DNA of 8,112 nt. It comes from Desulfosporosinus sp. (GTDB taxonomy: Bacteria > Bacillota > Desulfitobacteriia > Desulfitobacteriales > Desulfitobacteriaceae). Shown piece after piece: positions 1-6,153 of this stretch (position 1 is the first letter of the stretch; the number at the start of each line of letters is the position of its first letter). The position numbers were made by a program, and so were the translations under genes. The notes below the pieces were generated by a model. It saw only the letters and a program-made list of their open reading frames with translations. It was not told where the DNA came from and made no database searches. The DNA lies in NCBI GenBank assembly GCA_003132105.1, contig PKWS01000243.1, forward strand, positions 1 through 8,112, read 5' to 3'.

Positions 1-629
1 GGTTCCGGGGTTAAATAGGGTGAATCTGTCTCCACAAGAATACGATCCATTGGGACATGTCCAGCCACCTCAACCGTATGTCGAGCGTTTTTATACGTCA
101 CCGGCCCAGCAAAAGAAAGATAAAATCCCAGGTCCAAAATAACCTTTGCCATTTCCCATGATCCAGAATAACAGTGGAATACACCGCCGTATTTAGGGGG
201 ATGGGCTTTTACAATCTCCAAAACATCCTGATGGGCATCACGATTATGAATAACAATAGGTAAGCCTACTTCATTCGCTAATTTGATCTGCTGAATAAAA
301 CTCTCTTTTTGAATCGAGCGTGGAGACAGATCACGATAATAGTCTAGCCCAATTTCGCCCCAGGCCAACACTTTCGGTTGTTTTGCCAAGATTAGGAGCT
401 TAGCCCAGGTTTCATCTGTGGCCTCTTCGGCATTGTGCGGATGTATTCCAATTGCAGCATAGATAAAATCGTAGTCTTGAGCTAGCTTCACAGATCGTTC
501 AGAAGAAGGGAGATCATATCCCACATTCGTCACCCGGGAAACCCCGGATGACTGCAAACGCATGACGACTTCTTGGAAGTCTTCTGCATAGCCAAGATCA
601 TCTAAGTGTGCATGTGTATCCCAGATCAT
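1..629 (-). CDS. tatD: TatD family metal-dependent DNase, 3' end cut off by window
   Basis: The minus strand encodes 209 N-terminal residues of a TatD-type hydrolase (yabD in B. subtilis), a TIM-barrel metal-dependent deoxyribonuclease of the amidohydrolase superfamily. I see the N-terminal metal motif THAHLD (His6, His8), GEIGLDYY with Glu92, VIHNR with His128, FHCYSG with His152, and ETDSPYL with Asp202. This is the complete set of expected metal ligands in the right order. Family members are about 255 residues, so roughly 45 C-terminal residues lie beyond base 1. The ATG at 627-629 overlaps the metG stop as ATGA, and a GGAGGA site at 641-646 lies inside the last metG codons, which indicates co-transcription and translational coupling. 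The metG-tatD pairing is conserved in Firmicutes. The precise cellular substrate of TatD in this group (DNA repair or DNA turnover) cannot be read from sequence. Confidence 0.95.
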   Translation of the reverse strand, partial: MIWDTHAHLDDLGYAEDFQEVVMRLQSSGVSRVTNVGYDLPSSERSVKLAQDYDFIYAAIGIHPHNAEEATDETWAKLLILAKQPKVLAWGEIGLDYYRDLSPRSIQKESFIQQIKLANEVGLPIVIHNRDAHQDVLEIVKAHPPKYGGVFHCYSGSWEMAKVILDLGFYLSFAGPVTYKNARHTVEVAGHVPMDRILVETDSPYLTPE

Positions 630-2581
630 TTGACCCGCGCTCCTCCCGGGAGATCTTTGTTGACCGTAAGGACTTCCAGCACATCTCCCTGTGAAGCTGC
701 CAATATCATACCTTGGGACGTGATTCCCCTCAGCTTGGTAGGTTTCAAATTGGCGACCAAGACAACATATTGGTTTACAAGGTCTTCTGGGGCATAGTGT
801 TTGGCAATACCCGAAACAACCGTTCGCACAACACCAGCCACTTCAACTTCTAACTTCATAAGTTTATCAGTCTTTTCTACTTTCTCGGCACTTAGGATCT
901 TCGCAACACGCAAATCCAGTTTGGAAAAATCCTCGATGCTTATTTCTTCTTTGATAGGCTCAAATTCGAGCGCTGGGACAGGTTCGATGGTTTCTTTTTG
1001 ACCTTGGTTTTGATCTTGATCCACTGTTTTCGTCTCCTCTGCCGTCGTATATTGCGAAATATCAATCCTTGGGAAAAGTTGTTCTCCCTTTTGTACTTTT
1101 ATCCCGTGTTCCAGAATGCCCCATTGATCCGCTTCTTCCCAGCGGATGATCCCTTCATCAACACCTAGGAGCGCGCAAATTCTAGGTGGTAGTCCCGGCA
1201 TAAAAGGGGCCGTCAAAACTGTCATAACGCGTATACATTCCACGAACGTATAAAGAACAGTATCCAAGCGCTCCCGCTGTTCCTCTTGCTTAGCAAGAAC
1301 CCATGGGGATGTTTCATCGACATATTTATTACAACGTGCCACAAAGCGCCAAATCTCTTCAAGTGCACTCGCGGGATCGAAAACCTCAAGCCTTTTTTCG
1401 ACAGCTTTTTTAACCTCATGACTTAACGCTTTCAATTCTCGCTCCTGTGAGCCGTCTTGCCCTGGACGAGGAACAATCCCATCCCGGTACTTAACAACCA
1501 TTGCTAAACTCCGAGATACGAAATTTCCAAAATCATTGGCCAAATCACTGTTTAAGCGTTCAACCACGTTATCTTCAGAATACGTGCCATCCGTTCCCAC
1601 TTGCAATTCGCGTAATAAGAAATATCGGATGGCATCTGAGCCATATCTTTCAATCAACTCGAAGGAATCCTGCACATTTCCTCGGGACTTGGAAATTTTC
1701 CCTCCATCTTTGGTCAGATACCAGCCATGCCCATAGATAACTTTAGGTAGAGGAATATCTAAGGCCATAAGGATAATGGGCCAAATCACAGCATGAAAGC
1801 GTACGATATCTTTTCCCATGATGTGTACATCGGCAGGCCAATACCGTTTATAATTTTCCCCATCTGGGTAACCGAGCGCTGAAATATAATTGATGAGTGC
1901 ATCCAGCCATACGTACACAACATGCAATGGATCAAAGGGTACTTTGATCCCCCACTGAAATGTGGTGCGTGAAACGCAGAGATCCTCTAAACCACCTTCA
2001 ATAAATCGTAGCATTTCGTTGCGACGAGAAACCGGTTGGATGAATTCTGGATGCTCTCCGATGTGTTTAAGTAAGGCATCTTGATATTTTGAAAGACGGA
2101 AGAAATAACTTTCTTCCTTGAGCAGTTCCACGTCTCGACCACAATCCGCATTAGGACACTTGCCCTCAATTAATTTATTTTCCAGCCAAAACGTTTCACA
2201 AGGGGTACAATACCAGCCCGAATACTCCGACTTATAGATATCCCCTTGTTCGTATAGTTTCGTAAAAATTTCCTGAACAACTTTTTGATGACGTACCTCT
2301 GTCGTCCGAATGAAGTCATCATTAGAAATATCTAAGGCTTTCCATAATTCTATAAAGCGTTCTACCACGCCATCAACATAAGTCCTGGGGTCAATATGAT
2401 TTGCTTCGGCGGTGCGAACAATTTTCTGTGCGTTTTCATCCGTACCAGTTAAGAAGTAAACTTCATCCCCTAGTAATCTATGATAACGGGCAAGTGCGTC
2501 AGCTGCAACCGTTGTATAAGCCGTTCCAATATGCGGGCTTGAGTTCGGATAGAAAATCGGAGTTGTAATATAATATTTCAC
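626..2581 (-). CDS. metG: Methionyl-tRNA synthetase (class I), with C-terminal tRNA-binding domain
   Basis: This cytosolic enzyme charges tRNA(Met) with methionine (metS in B. subtilis). From the chosen start it is 651 residues, close to the B. subtilis length of about 664. Domains in order: Rossmann catalytic core with the signature HIGT at residues 17-20; a zinc knuckle with CTPC at 125-128 and CPNADC at 142-147; the KISKS loop at 295-299; a helical anticodon-binding domain around 350-500 (VDETSPW near 421-427); a Q/E-rich linker near 510-540; and a C-terminal OB-fold (Arc1p/EMAP-II-like) tRNA-binding domain at about 550-651. I chose the GTG at 2579-2581 because it gives the family N-terminus (KYYITTPIFYP) and has a G-rich ribosome-binding site 8 bases upstream. 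The TTG at 2600-2602 would add seven residues and overlies that site. The stop overlaps the tatD ATG. The leader is short, with no sign of a T-box or S-box. Confidence 0.97.
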   Translation of the reverse strand: MKYYITTPIFYPNSSPHIGTAYTTVAADALARYHRLLGDEVYFLTGTDENAQKIVRTAEANHIDPRTYVDGVVERFIELWKALDISNDDFIRTTEVRHQKVVQEIFTKLYEQGDIYKSEYSGWYCTPCETFWLENKLIEGKCPNADCGRDVELLKEESYFFRLSKYQDALLKHIGEHPEFIQPVSRRNEMLRFIEGGLEDLCVSRTTFQWGIKVPFDPLHVVYVWLDALINYISALGYPDGENYKRYWPADVHIMGKDIVRFHAVIWPIILMALDIPLPKVIYGHGWYLTKDGGKISKSRGNVQDSFELIERYGSDAIRYFLLRELQVGTDGTYSEDNVVERLNSDLANDFGNFVSRSLAMVVKYRDGIVPRPGQDGSQERELKALSHEVKKAVEKRLEVFDPASALEEIWRFVARCNKYVDETSPWVLAKQEEQRERLDTVLYTFVECIRVMTVLTAPFMPGLPPRICALLGVDEGIIRWEEADQWGILEHGIKVQKGEQLFPRIDISQYTTAEETKTVDQDQNQGQKETIEPVPALEFEPIKEEISIEDFSKLDLRVAKILSAEKVEKTDKLMKLEVEVAGVVRTVVSGIAKHYAPEDLVNQYVVLVANLKPTKLRGITSQGMILAASQGDVLEVLTVNKDLPGGARVK

Positions 2582-2589
2582 CAGAACGT

Positions 2590-2595
2590 CCCCCC
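2590..2595 (-). promoter_or_regulatory. Ribosome-binding site that decides the metG start
   Basis: A run of six G on the minus strand (within GATGGGGGGA) sits 8 bases before the GTG at 2579-2581. It is a plausible if imperfect Shine-Dalgarno sequence and favours the GTG start over the upstream in-frame TTG. Confidence 0.6.
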
Positions 2596-2614
2596 ATCTC
2601 AATTATCTTTAGAA

Positions 2615-2643
2615 TTTATAGTATAGGAACACAGATTTGTGAA
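2615..2643 (-). promoter_or_regulatory. Sigma-A-type promoter for metG-tatD
   Basis: On the minus strand TTCACA (2638-2643) is followed by a 17-base spacer and TATAAA (2615-2620), each one mismatch from consensus. Initiation would fall near 2608, giving a leader of about 27 bases before the metG GTG. That is too short for a T-box or SAM riboswitch, so any control must act at the promoter itself. It lies in the 228-base divergent region shared with abrB. Confidence 0.7.
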
Positions 2644-2726
2644 GTATACCCACAATTAGGAATTAATATGAAGAAGACCTATTTCTTACTTGGTATAAAA
2701 AAGTTAAAATCAAATGAAAAAATGGG

Positions 2727-2755
2727 TTGACTTTAAATGGAACGATTGGTATCAT
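2727..2755 (+). promoter_or_regulatory. Sigma-A-type promoter for abrB
   Basis: TTGACT (2727-2732), a 17-base spacer and TATCAT (2750-2755) form a near-consensus vegetative promoter, with initiation expected near 2762 and a leader of about 48 bases. The surrounding AT-rich A-tract sequence (2690-2722) is the kind of DNA AbrB binds, so autoregulation as in B. subtilis is possible but is inferred only. Confidence 0.75.
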
Positions 2756-2791
2756 AAGGCTGTAGTTTCTTGTCGAATAATGTTGTTGTAA

Positions 2792-2798
2792 AGAGGAG
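2792..2798 (+). promoter_or_regulatory. Ribosome-binding site of abrB
   Basis: AGAGGAG lies 11 bases before the first ATG (2810) and 14 before the second (2813). The spacing favours the first, giving an MMKSTG start. Confidence 0.7.
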
Positions 2799-2809
2799 TT
2801 GTCAATTTA

Positions 2810-3085
2810 ATGATGAAATCAACTGGAATCGTGAGAAAAGTAGATGAACTTGGTCGTATCGTTTTACCGATTGAGCTTCGACGCACTTTAGGTATTGACG
2901 AAAAAGACGCTCTGGAAATTTATGTGGATCAAGAAAAGATTATTCTTAAAAAGTATGAGCCTGCTTGTGTATTTTGTGGTAATGCAAGTGATAACCAACT
3001 TTTTCACGGCAAGAACGTCTGTCGGGAATGTGCAATTGCCATGGGAGAAACCGTGGCTGGAAACGTCGAATCAAAAGCAGTTTAA
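2810..3085 (+). CDS. abrB: AbrB-family transition-state transcriptional regulator with zinc-ribbon-like C-terminus
   Basis: This 91-residue protein has a near-perfect AbrB N-terminal DNA-binding domain (residues 2-50). The swapped-hairpin beta-barrel core shows STGIVRKVDELGRIVLP, IELRRTLGI and DALEIYVD, closely matching B. subtilis AbrB from memory. AbrB proteins are dimeric or tetrameric regulators that repress post-exponential genes during growth. The C-terminal half differs from the Bacillus multimerisation domain: it has CVFC (Cys53, Cys56) and CREC (Cys71, Cys74), a spacing suited to one zinc ion, as seen in clostridial AbrB proteins. The gene is monocistronic, with its own promoter and terminator. 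It is divergent from metG and convergent with rsmI, the same arrangement as in B. subtilis. Its direct targets cannot be read here. Confidence 0.95.
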   Translation: MMKSTGIVRKVDELGRIVLPIELRRTLGIDEKDALEIYVDQEKIILKKYEPACVFCGNASDNQLFHGKNVCRECAIAMGETVAGNVESKAV

Positions 3086-3108
3086 TAATACATCGATATG
3101 TTTAACTT

Positions 3109-3133
3109 GGAAGGCCTTTGAGGCCTTCTTTTT
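3109..3133 (+). terminator. Rho-independent terminator after abrB
   Basis: A perfect 7-base-pair stem, GAAGGCC (3110-3116) with GGCCTTC (3122-3128), has a 5-base loop and is followed by five T (3129-3133). It lies 24 bases after the abrB stop. Read on the minus strand the same hairpin is followed by CAAGTTAAAC rather than a T run, so it should stop abrB transcripts better than those from rsmI. Confidence 0.9.
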
Positions 3134-3158
3134 CATACACCAGAAACTATCTAGGTGG

Positions 3159-4010
3159 TCACTTCTCGCCATCCATGGACTGCGCATCTAGAAGCGCCTG
3201 ATAAACCTCTGACTTTCTTACCCCATAACGCTTTGCTACTTCTTTCATGGCATCTTTCTTACTCAATCCTCGGCTTATTCCTTCTTTGACCTCTTGGCAC
3301 CATTCTTCCGGGCCTCCGACTGGTTTCACGGGGACGTAGGGTGCGATAACGATACAACACTCCCCTCGTGGTGCTGTCAACTCGAAGGCTTCTTTTAACT
3401 CTAAGACAGTTCCCTTGTGCACCTGCTGATGCAATTTTGTTAACTCACGCACTACTGCCACATCACGTTCTCCAAAGTACTCTGAGATTCCTTGTAAAGT
3501 CGCCACCAAACGATGAGGAGCCTCATAAAAAATCTGAGTCTGGGGAAGATTAGCCAGTTGCGCAAGGTTTTTTTTCCTTGCTCCTGTTGTCGCAGGCAGA
3601 AATCCGTGAAAAGTAAAATGCTCCGTCGGCATTCCAGATAACACTAAAGCCGTGAGTGCTGCATTAGGCCCAGGCAAGACATCTACCGGAATATTCTCCG
3701 CATGACAAAGACGAATAACTTCACATCCCGGATCAGAAATTCCTGGCAAGCCTGCATCAGAAATGAGCGCAATCGTTTGGCCGCACTTAAGTTTCTCCAC
3801 CAGTTCTAAGGATTTTTTCTTTTCGTTATGCTCGTGATAACTGGTCATATGAGTAGTAATCTGGTAATGTTGCAAAAGCTTTCGGGAATGACGGGTATCC
3901 TCAGCAGCAATCAGATCTACTTCTCGCAACGTATCTAGAACCCGCAAGGTGATATCTCCCAAATTTCCAATCGGCGTCGCACATACATACAACGTACCTT
4001 TAGCCAACAT
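3159..4010 (-). CDS. rsmI: 16S rRNA (cytidine(1402)-2'-O)-methyltransferase
   Basis: RsmI (YabC in B. subtilis) is a tetrapyrrole-methylase-fold enzyme that 2'-O-methylates C1402 in the decoding centre of 16S rRNA using S-adenosylmethionine. The 283-residue product has the family motifs in order: ATPIGNLGDIT at 11-21, AAEDTRHSRKLL at 35-46, ISDAGLPGISDPG at 83-95, LPGPNA at 112-117, FYEAPHRL at 161-168 and RELTKLHQQV at 188-197. A short helical C-terminal domain follows (about 245-275, GLSKKDAMKEVAKRYGVRKS). Length is normal. The ATG at 4008-4010 has AAGGAG 8 bases upstream (4019-4024). It is the last gene of the minus-strand cluster, separated from yabA by 153 bases of structured sequence, so it may be read through from upstream or have its own weak promoter. 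It converges with abrB, the stops being about 75 bases apart. Confidence 0.97.
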   Translation of the reverse strand: MLAKGTLYVCATPIGNLGDITLRVLDTLREVDLIAAEDTRHSRKLLQHYQITTHMTSYHEHNEKKKSLELVEKLKCGQTIALISDAGLPGISDPGCEVIRLCHAENIPVDVLPGPNAALTALVLSGMPTEHFTFHGFLPATTGARKKNLAQLANLPQTQIFYEAPHRLVATLQGISEYFGERDVAVVRELTKLHQQVHKGTVLELKEAFELTAPRGECCIVIAPYVPVKPVGGPEEWCQEVKEGISRGLSKKDAMKEVAKRYGVRKSEVYQALLDAQSMDGEK

Positions 4011-4018
4011 AACTTAAA

Positions 4019-4024
4019 CTCCTT
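4019..4024 (-). promoter_or_regulatory. Ribosome-binding site of rsmI
   Basis: AAGGAG on the minus strand, 8 bases before the rsmI ATG. It supports the start and shows that rsmI is translated independently of yabA, unlike the overlapping genes upstream. Confidence 0.8.
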
Positions 4025-4165
4025 GCCTGGTTTAACCAAGTGCCAGAAGAAGTCTCCCACTTCTATAACTGGGAGCTGAATTCGGCACAATTCATAATTA
4101 TACCTTCTAAATTCAGGGGGGAGGTAGATACCCCCACTGAATCATCGAGCGAAGCGAGTTCGCTT
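4022..4165. repeat. Cluster of inverted repeats filling the yabA-rsmI gap
   Basis: This gap holds no convincing gene but many inverted repeats. Positions seen: TGGTT/AACCA (4028-4032 with 4034-4038); AGAAGT/ACTTCT (4048-4053 with 4059-4064); CTCCC/GGGAG (4054-4058 with 4071-4075); CTGAATT/AATTCAG (4076-4082 with 4110-4116); ATTCAG+GGGGG paired with CCCCC+CTGAAT (4111-4121 with 4131-4142, one bulged A at 4136); and AAGCG/CGCTT (4152-4156 with 4161-4165). The last runs into the yabA stop codon. The gap replaces the position of yabB and yazA in B. subtilis. The density suggests a structured RNA or an inserted small mobile element (MITE or IS200/IS605 end type). No T run follows any hairpin, so a terminator is unlikely. 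Confidence 0.6.
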
Positions 4166-4469
4166 AATCTTTCCTCAAAAAGCCCCTACAGAACAGGCAA
4201 TCTCCTTCTAACGGTTGCCCAAAATGAAGGTGGCAGACATGGAAACCTTCTTGATACAGGAGCTCAAGATTGTCATGGGCGACTCCTTGAATGTGTTCAG
4301 CATTAGCTATAACGCGTTCTGTTTCCTTTTCAGGAAGGGTCCATTCCCGTTTCAACTTTATATTTTCTTCCTCCAAAGCTTGAACATAAGGTTTTAAACG
4401 GTTAACCTCTTCAAGAAGGGAACGCAATTTTTCTTCCACTTCTGTAAGGGCCTGGGTCAACTGACTCAT
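4164..4469 (-). CDS. yabA: Replication initiation control protein YabA
   Basis: YabA limits chromosome replication initiation by bridging DnaA and the sliding clamp DnaN. This 101-residue protein has the family layout: an N-terminal coiled coil (about 5-45, heptad-like leucines, E/K rich), a variable linker, and the conserved C-terminal zinc-binding module from DNLELLYQEGFHVCHLHFG (66-84) to GDCLFCRGFL (89-98). Candidate ligands are His77, Cys79, Cys91 and Cys94. B. subtilis YabA is about 119 residues, so this copy is slightly short, mostly in the linker. Its ATG overlaps the ricT stop as ATGA. The nearest AAAGGA (4484-4489) is 14 bases away, further than ideal, so translation is probably coupled to ricT. 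Nothing looks broken, and the C-terminus ends two residues past the conserved block, as in Bacillus. Confidence 0.95.
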   Translation of the reverse strand: MSQLTQALTEVEEKLRSLLEEVNRLKPYVQALEEENIKLKREWTLPEKETERVIANAEHIQGVAHDNLELLYQEGFHVCHLHFGQPLEGDCLFCRGFLRKD

Positions 4470-5278
4470 ACTCTCTCACTCTTTCCTTTGGGCTTTTCCC
4501 CTTTCCTATTGCGTTGCAGTATCCCGTCGGGTTTAGCAGCGAAGGCGTTGTCGGCCTGGAAGTTTGCTTCATCCGGATTTTCTGCCATCTTTTCCCCTAC
4601 TTGAGCGTTGTGACGTGAACAATGCTCTTTGTCTTCGGATTTATAACAACCATTTTCATACTTAAGACAACACATGAGACGGCCACAAATTCCAGAGATT
4701 TTAGTTGGATTAAGAGAGAGTTTTTGATCTTTAGCCATTCGAATCGAAACCGGTTCAAAGTCTCCTAAGAAGGAAGTACAACAGAGAATCCGTCCACAAG
4801 ACCCGACCCCTCCAAGCATTTTAGCTTCGTCGCGCACTCCTATTTGCCGTAGCTCAATACGAGTCCTAAATATTGCGGCTAAGTCTTTCACCAATTCCCT
4901 GAAGTCAACTCGCCCCTCCGCAGTAAAGGAAAAAATAATCTTATTACCGTCAAACGTATACTCAACATCGACTAATTTCATTGGCAATTGATGTTCTGAA
5001 ATTTTCTTCAAGCAAACTTGGAAAGCTTCTTTTTCTTTTATTTTATTCTGCTCGACAAACTGTTCATCCGCTATCGTTGCCTTACGCATAACCTGTTTTA
5101 AAGGCAGAATCACTTCCTCGTCAGTAACCTGACGAGCGGGGATGACCAATTCACCAAATTCAACACCCCTTGCTGTTTCAACAATCACCTTCTCAGATGT
5201 AGCAAGCTTAAGGTCTCCCGGGGAGAAATAATATATTTTACCGGCGTGTTTAAAGCGAACGCCTACAACCTCAATCAC
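4466..5278 (-). CDS. ricT: Regulatory iron-sulfur protein RicT (YaaT, PSP1 domain)
   Basis: RicT is a PSP1-domain protein. In B. subtilis it joins RicA and RicF in the Y-complex, which carries [4Fe-4S] clusters, modulates RNase Y-dependent mRNA maturation and affects sporulation, competence and biofilm formation. The 270-residue product (B. subtilis about 275) shows the N-terminal VVGVRFKHAGKIYYF block, the PSP1 core with GVRDEAKMLGGVGSCGR, and a rich cysteine set: Cys161, Cys166, Cys167, Cys198, Cys203, Cys204, Cys211 and Cys220, in GSCGRILCC and GICGRLMCC. The last 40 or so residues are low-complexity and K/E rich. Translation starts at a GTG (5276-5278) with a strong AAAGGAGGG site 7 bases upstream. 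The start overlaps the holB stop by 8 bases and the gene end overlaps yabA. RicA and RicF are not encoded in this window. Confidence 0.96.
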   Translation of the reverse strand: MIEVVGVRFKHAGKIYYFSPGDLKLATSEKVIVETARGVEFGELVIPARQVTDEEVILPLKQVMRKATIADEQFVEQNKIKEKEAFQVCLKKISEHQLPMKLVDVEYTFDGNKIIFSFTAEGRVDFRELVKDLAAIFRTRIELRQIGVRDEAKMLGGVGSCGRILCCTSFLGDFEPVSIRMAKDQKLSLNPTKISGICGRLMCCLKYENGCYKSEDKEHCSRHNAQVGEKMAENPDEANFQADNAFAAKPDGILQRNRKGEKPKGKSERV

Positions 5279-6149
5279 AGAGAGTCCCTCCTTTTTGGAA
5301 TAATTCTAAAGCTAACACTTCAATCACAAGTCTAGGATTTACTTGTTGTCGTAGTACATCAGTAGCTTTTCCGATCGCTAAAAGCTCAAAAGGAAGAATA
5401 CTACCTTTTTGAATCCCTTCTTGGGTCTGTACCGCCATGACTTGTAAATAAAGAGCGGCTTGATTCTTATCGATCGGGAACAGCGCATAAAGTTTAAGGA
5501 AATCTTTTTCTTCTACAGCATTCCGAAACTTTTCGACCCATTCTTGTAGCAATGGCACACCGTGCTCTAGAATAGCTGTCGCCAAATCTTGGTTTTTCCC
5601 ACTTAAACTAAAGGCCCGAACTGCTTCTTGCTGATCCACCTCACCCAACCCAGTTAGCCAATTTTCTTCAGTAAGATCCGGGAAATAAACTAGCTGTGCT
5701 CTGCTCTGTATTGTGGGCAAAATTCCTTCAGCATTTTGGGCACATAATATAATAACGGTTCGCTCCGGCGGTTCTTCAATAACCTTCAATAAGGCATTAG
5801 CTGCCAGTAACGTCACTGAATCCGCCTGCTCAATGATAGAAACTTTATACTTTCCCTCGTAATGCTTAAGGTATACCTTTTGTTGCCATGTGAGGACCTG
5901 CTCGATCCCGATGGTCGTCTTAAGCGGTTTCAACCAGAAAACATCTGGATGATTTTCACTGATAATTTTATGACAGGCGTAGCATTCTTGGCAAGGTCCC
6001 TCCGGCGTAGGCTGACTACAGTTTAAAATTTGCGCTAACCGGAGAGCCATCTTCCTCTGATACAGTGCACTTCCTCCATGAAACAGTAAGAGATGTGCCA
6101 ATCGGTTTTCACGTGCCGCCTTCTCCAAAAGTGCTAACTGTAGATTCAT
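5271..6149 (-). CDS. holB: DNA polymerase III delta-prime subunit
   Basis: HolB is the stator (delta-prime) of the clamp-loader complex that loads the DnaN sliding clamp. The 292-residue product has the AAA+ layout: RLAHLLLFHGG near residues 16-26, the four-cysteine zinc module (Cys44, Cys53, Cys56, Cys59) followed by NHPDVFWLKP, a Walker-B-like segment VSIIEQADSVTLLAANALLKVIEEPP at about 103-128, and the degenerate sensor TIQSRAQ at 146-152. The P-loop position (GGSALYQRKMA) lacks GKT, consistent with the non-hydrolysing delta-prime role. I chose the ATG at 6147-6149 because AAGGTG (6157-6162) lies 7 bases upstream and the product starts in the family register (NLQLALLEKAA). A start at 6203 would add 18 unlike residues and overlap darA by about 50 bases. 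The gene sits 4 bases after darA and overlaps ricT by 8 bases. Confidence 0.92.
   Translation of the reverse strand: MNLQLALLEKAARENRLAHLLLFHGGSALYQRKMALRLAQILNCSQPTPEGPCQECYACHKIISENHPDVFWLKPLKTTIGIEQVLTWQQKVYLKHYEGKYKVSIIEQADSVTLLAANALLKVIEEPPERTVIILCAQNAEGILPTIQSRAQLVYFPDLTEENWLTGLGEVDQQEAVRAFSLSGKNQDLATAILEHGVPLLQEWVEKFRNAVEEKDFLKLYALFPIDKNQAALYLQVMAVQTQEGIQKGSILPFELLAIGKATDVLRQQVNPRLVIEVLALELFQKGGTLCD
5286..5294 (-). promoter_or_regulatory. Strong ribosome-binding site that fixes the ricT GTG start
   Basis: AAAGGAGGG on the minus strand, inside the 3' end of holB, ends 7 bases before the GTG at 5276-5278. It is close to a perfect anti-16S complement and compensates for the non-ATG start. 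Confidence 0.85.
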
Positions 6150-6153
6150 ATCG

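Noticed and set aside
2582..2809. T-box or SAM riboswitch upstream of metG
   Set aside because: The likely promoter leaves only about 27 bases of leader, and no T-box sequence, specifier stem or antiterminator is visible in the whole intergenic region.
3109..3133. abrB terminator as a bidirectional terminator also serving rsmI
   Set aside because: On the minus strand the hairpin is not followed by a T run, so only the plus-strand terminator is supported.
4097..4102. Perfect TATAAT on the minus strand, about 80 bases before rsmI
   Set aside because: No -35 can be found at 16-18 bases (the sequence there is C-rich) and there is no TG extension, so it is not called as a promoter. It could still give weak rsmI transcription.
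4040..4306. Plus-strand open frame of 88 codons across the yabA-rsmI gap
   Set aside because: It has no ribosome-binding site, runs through the inverted repeats and then antisense through yabA, and shows no recognisable motif. It is more likely chance, or a reading of a structured element.
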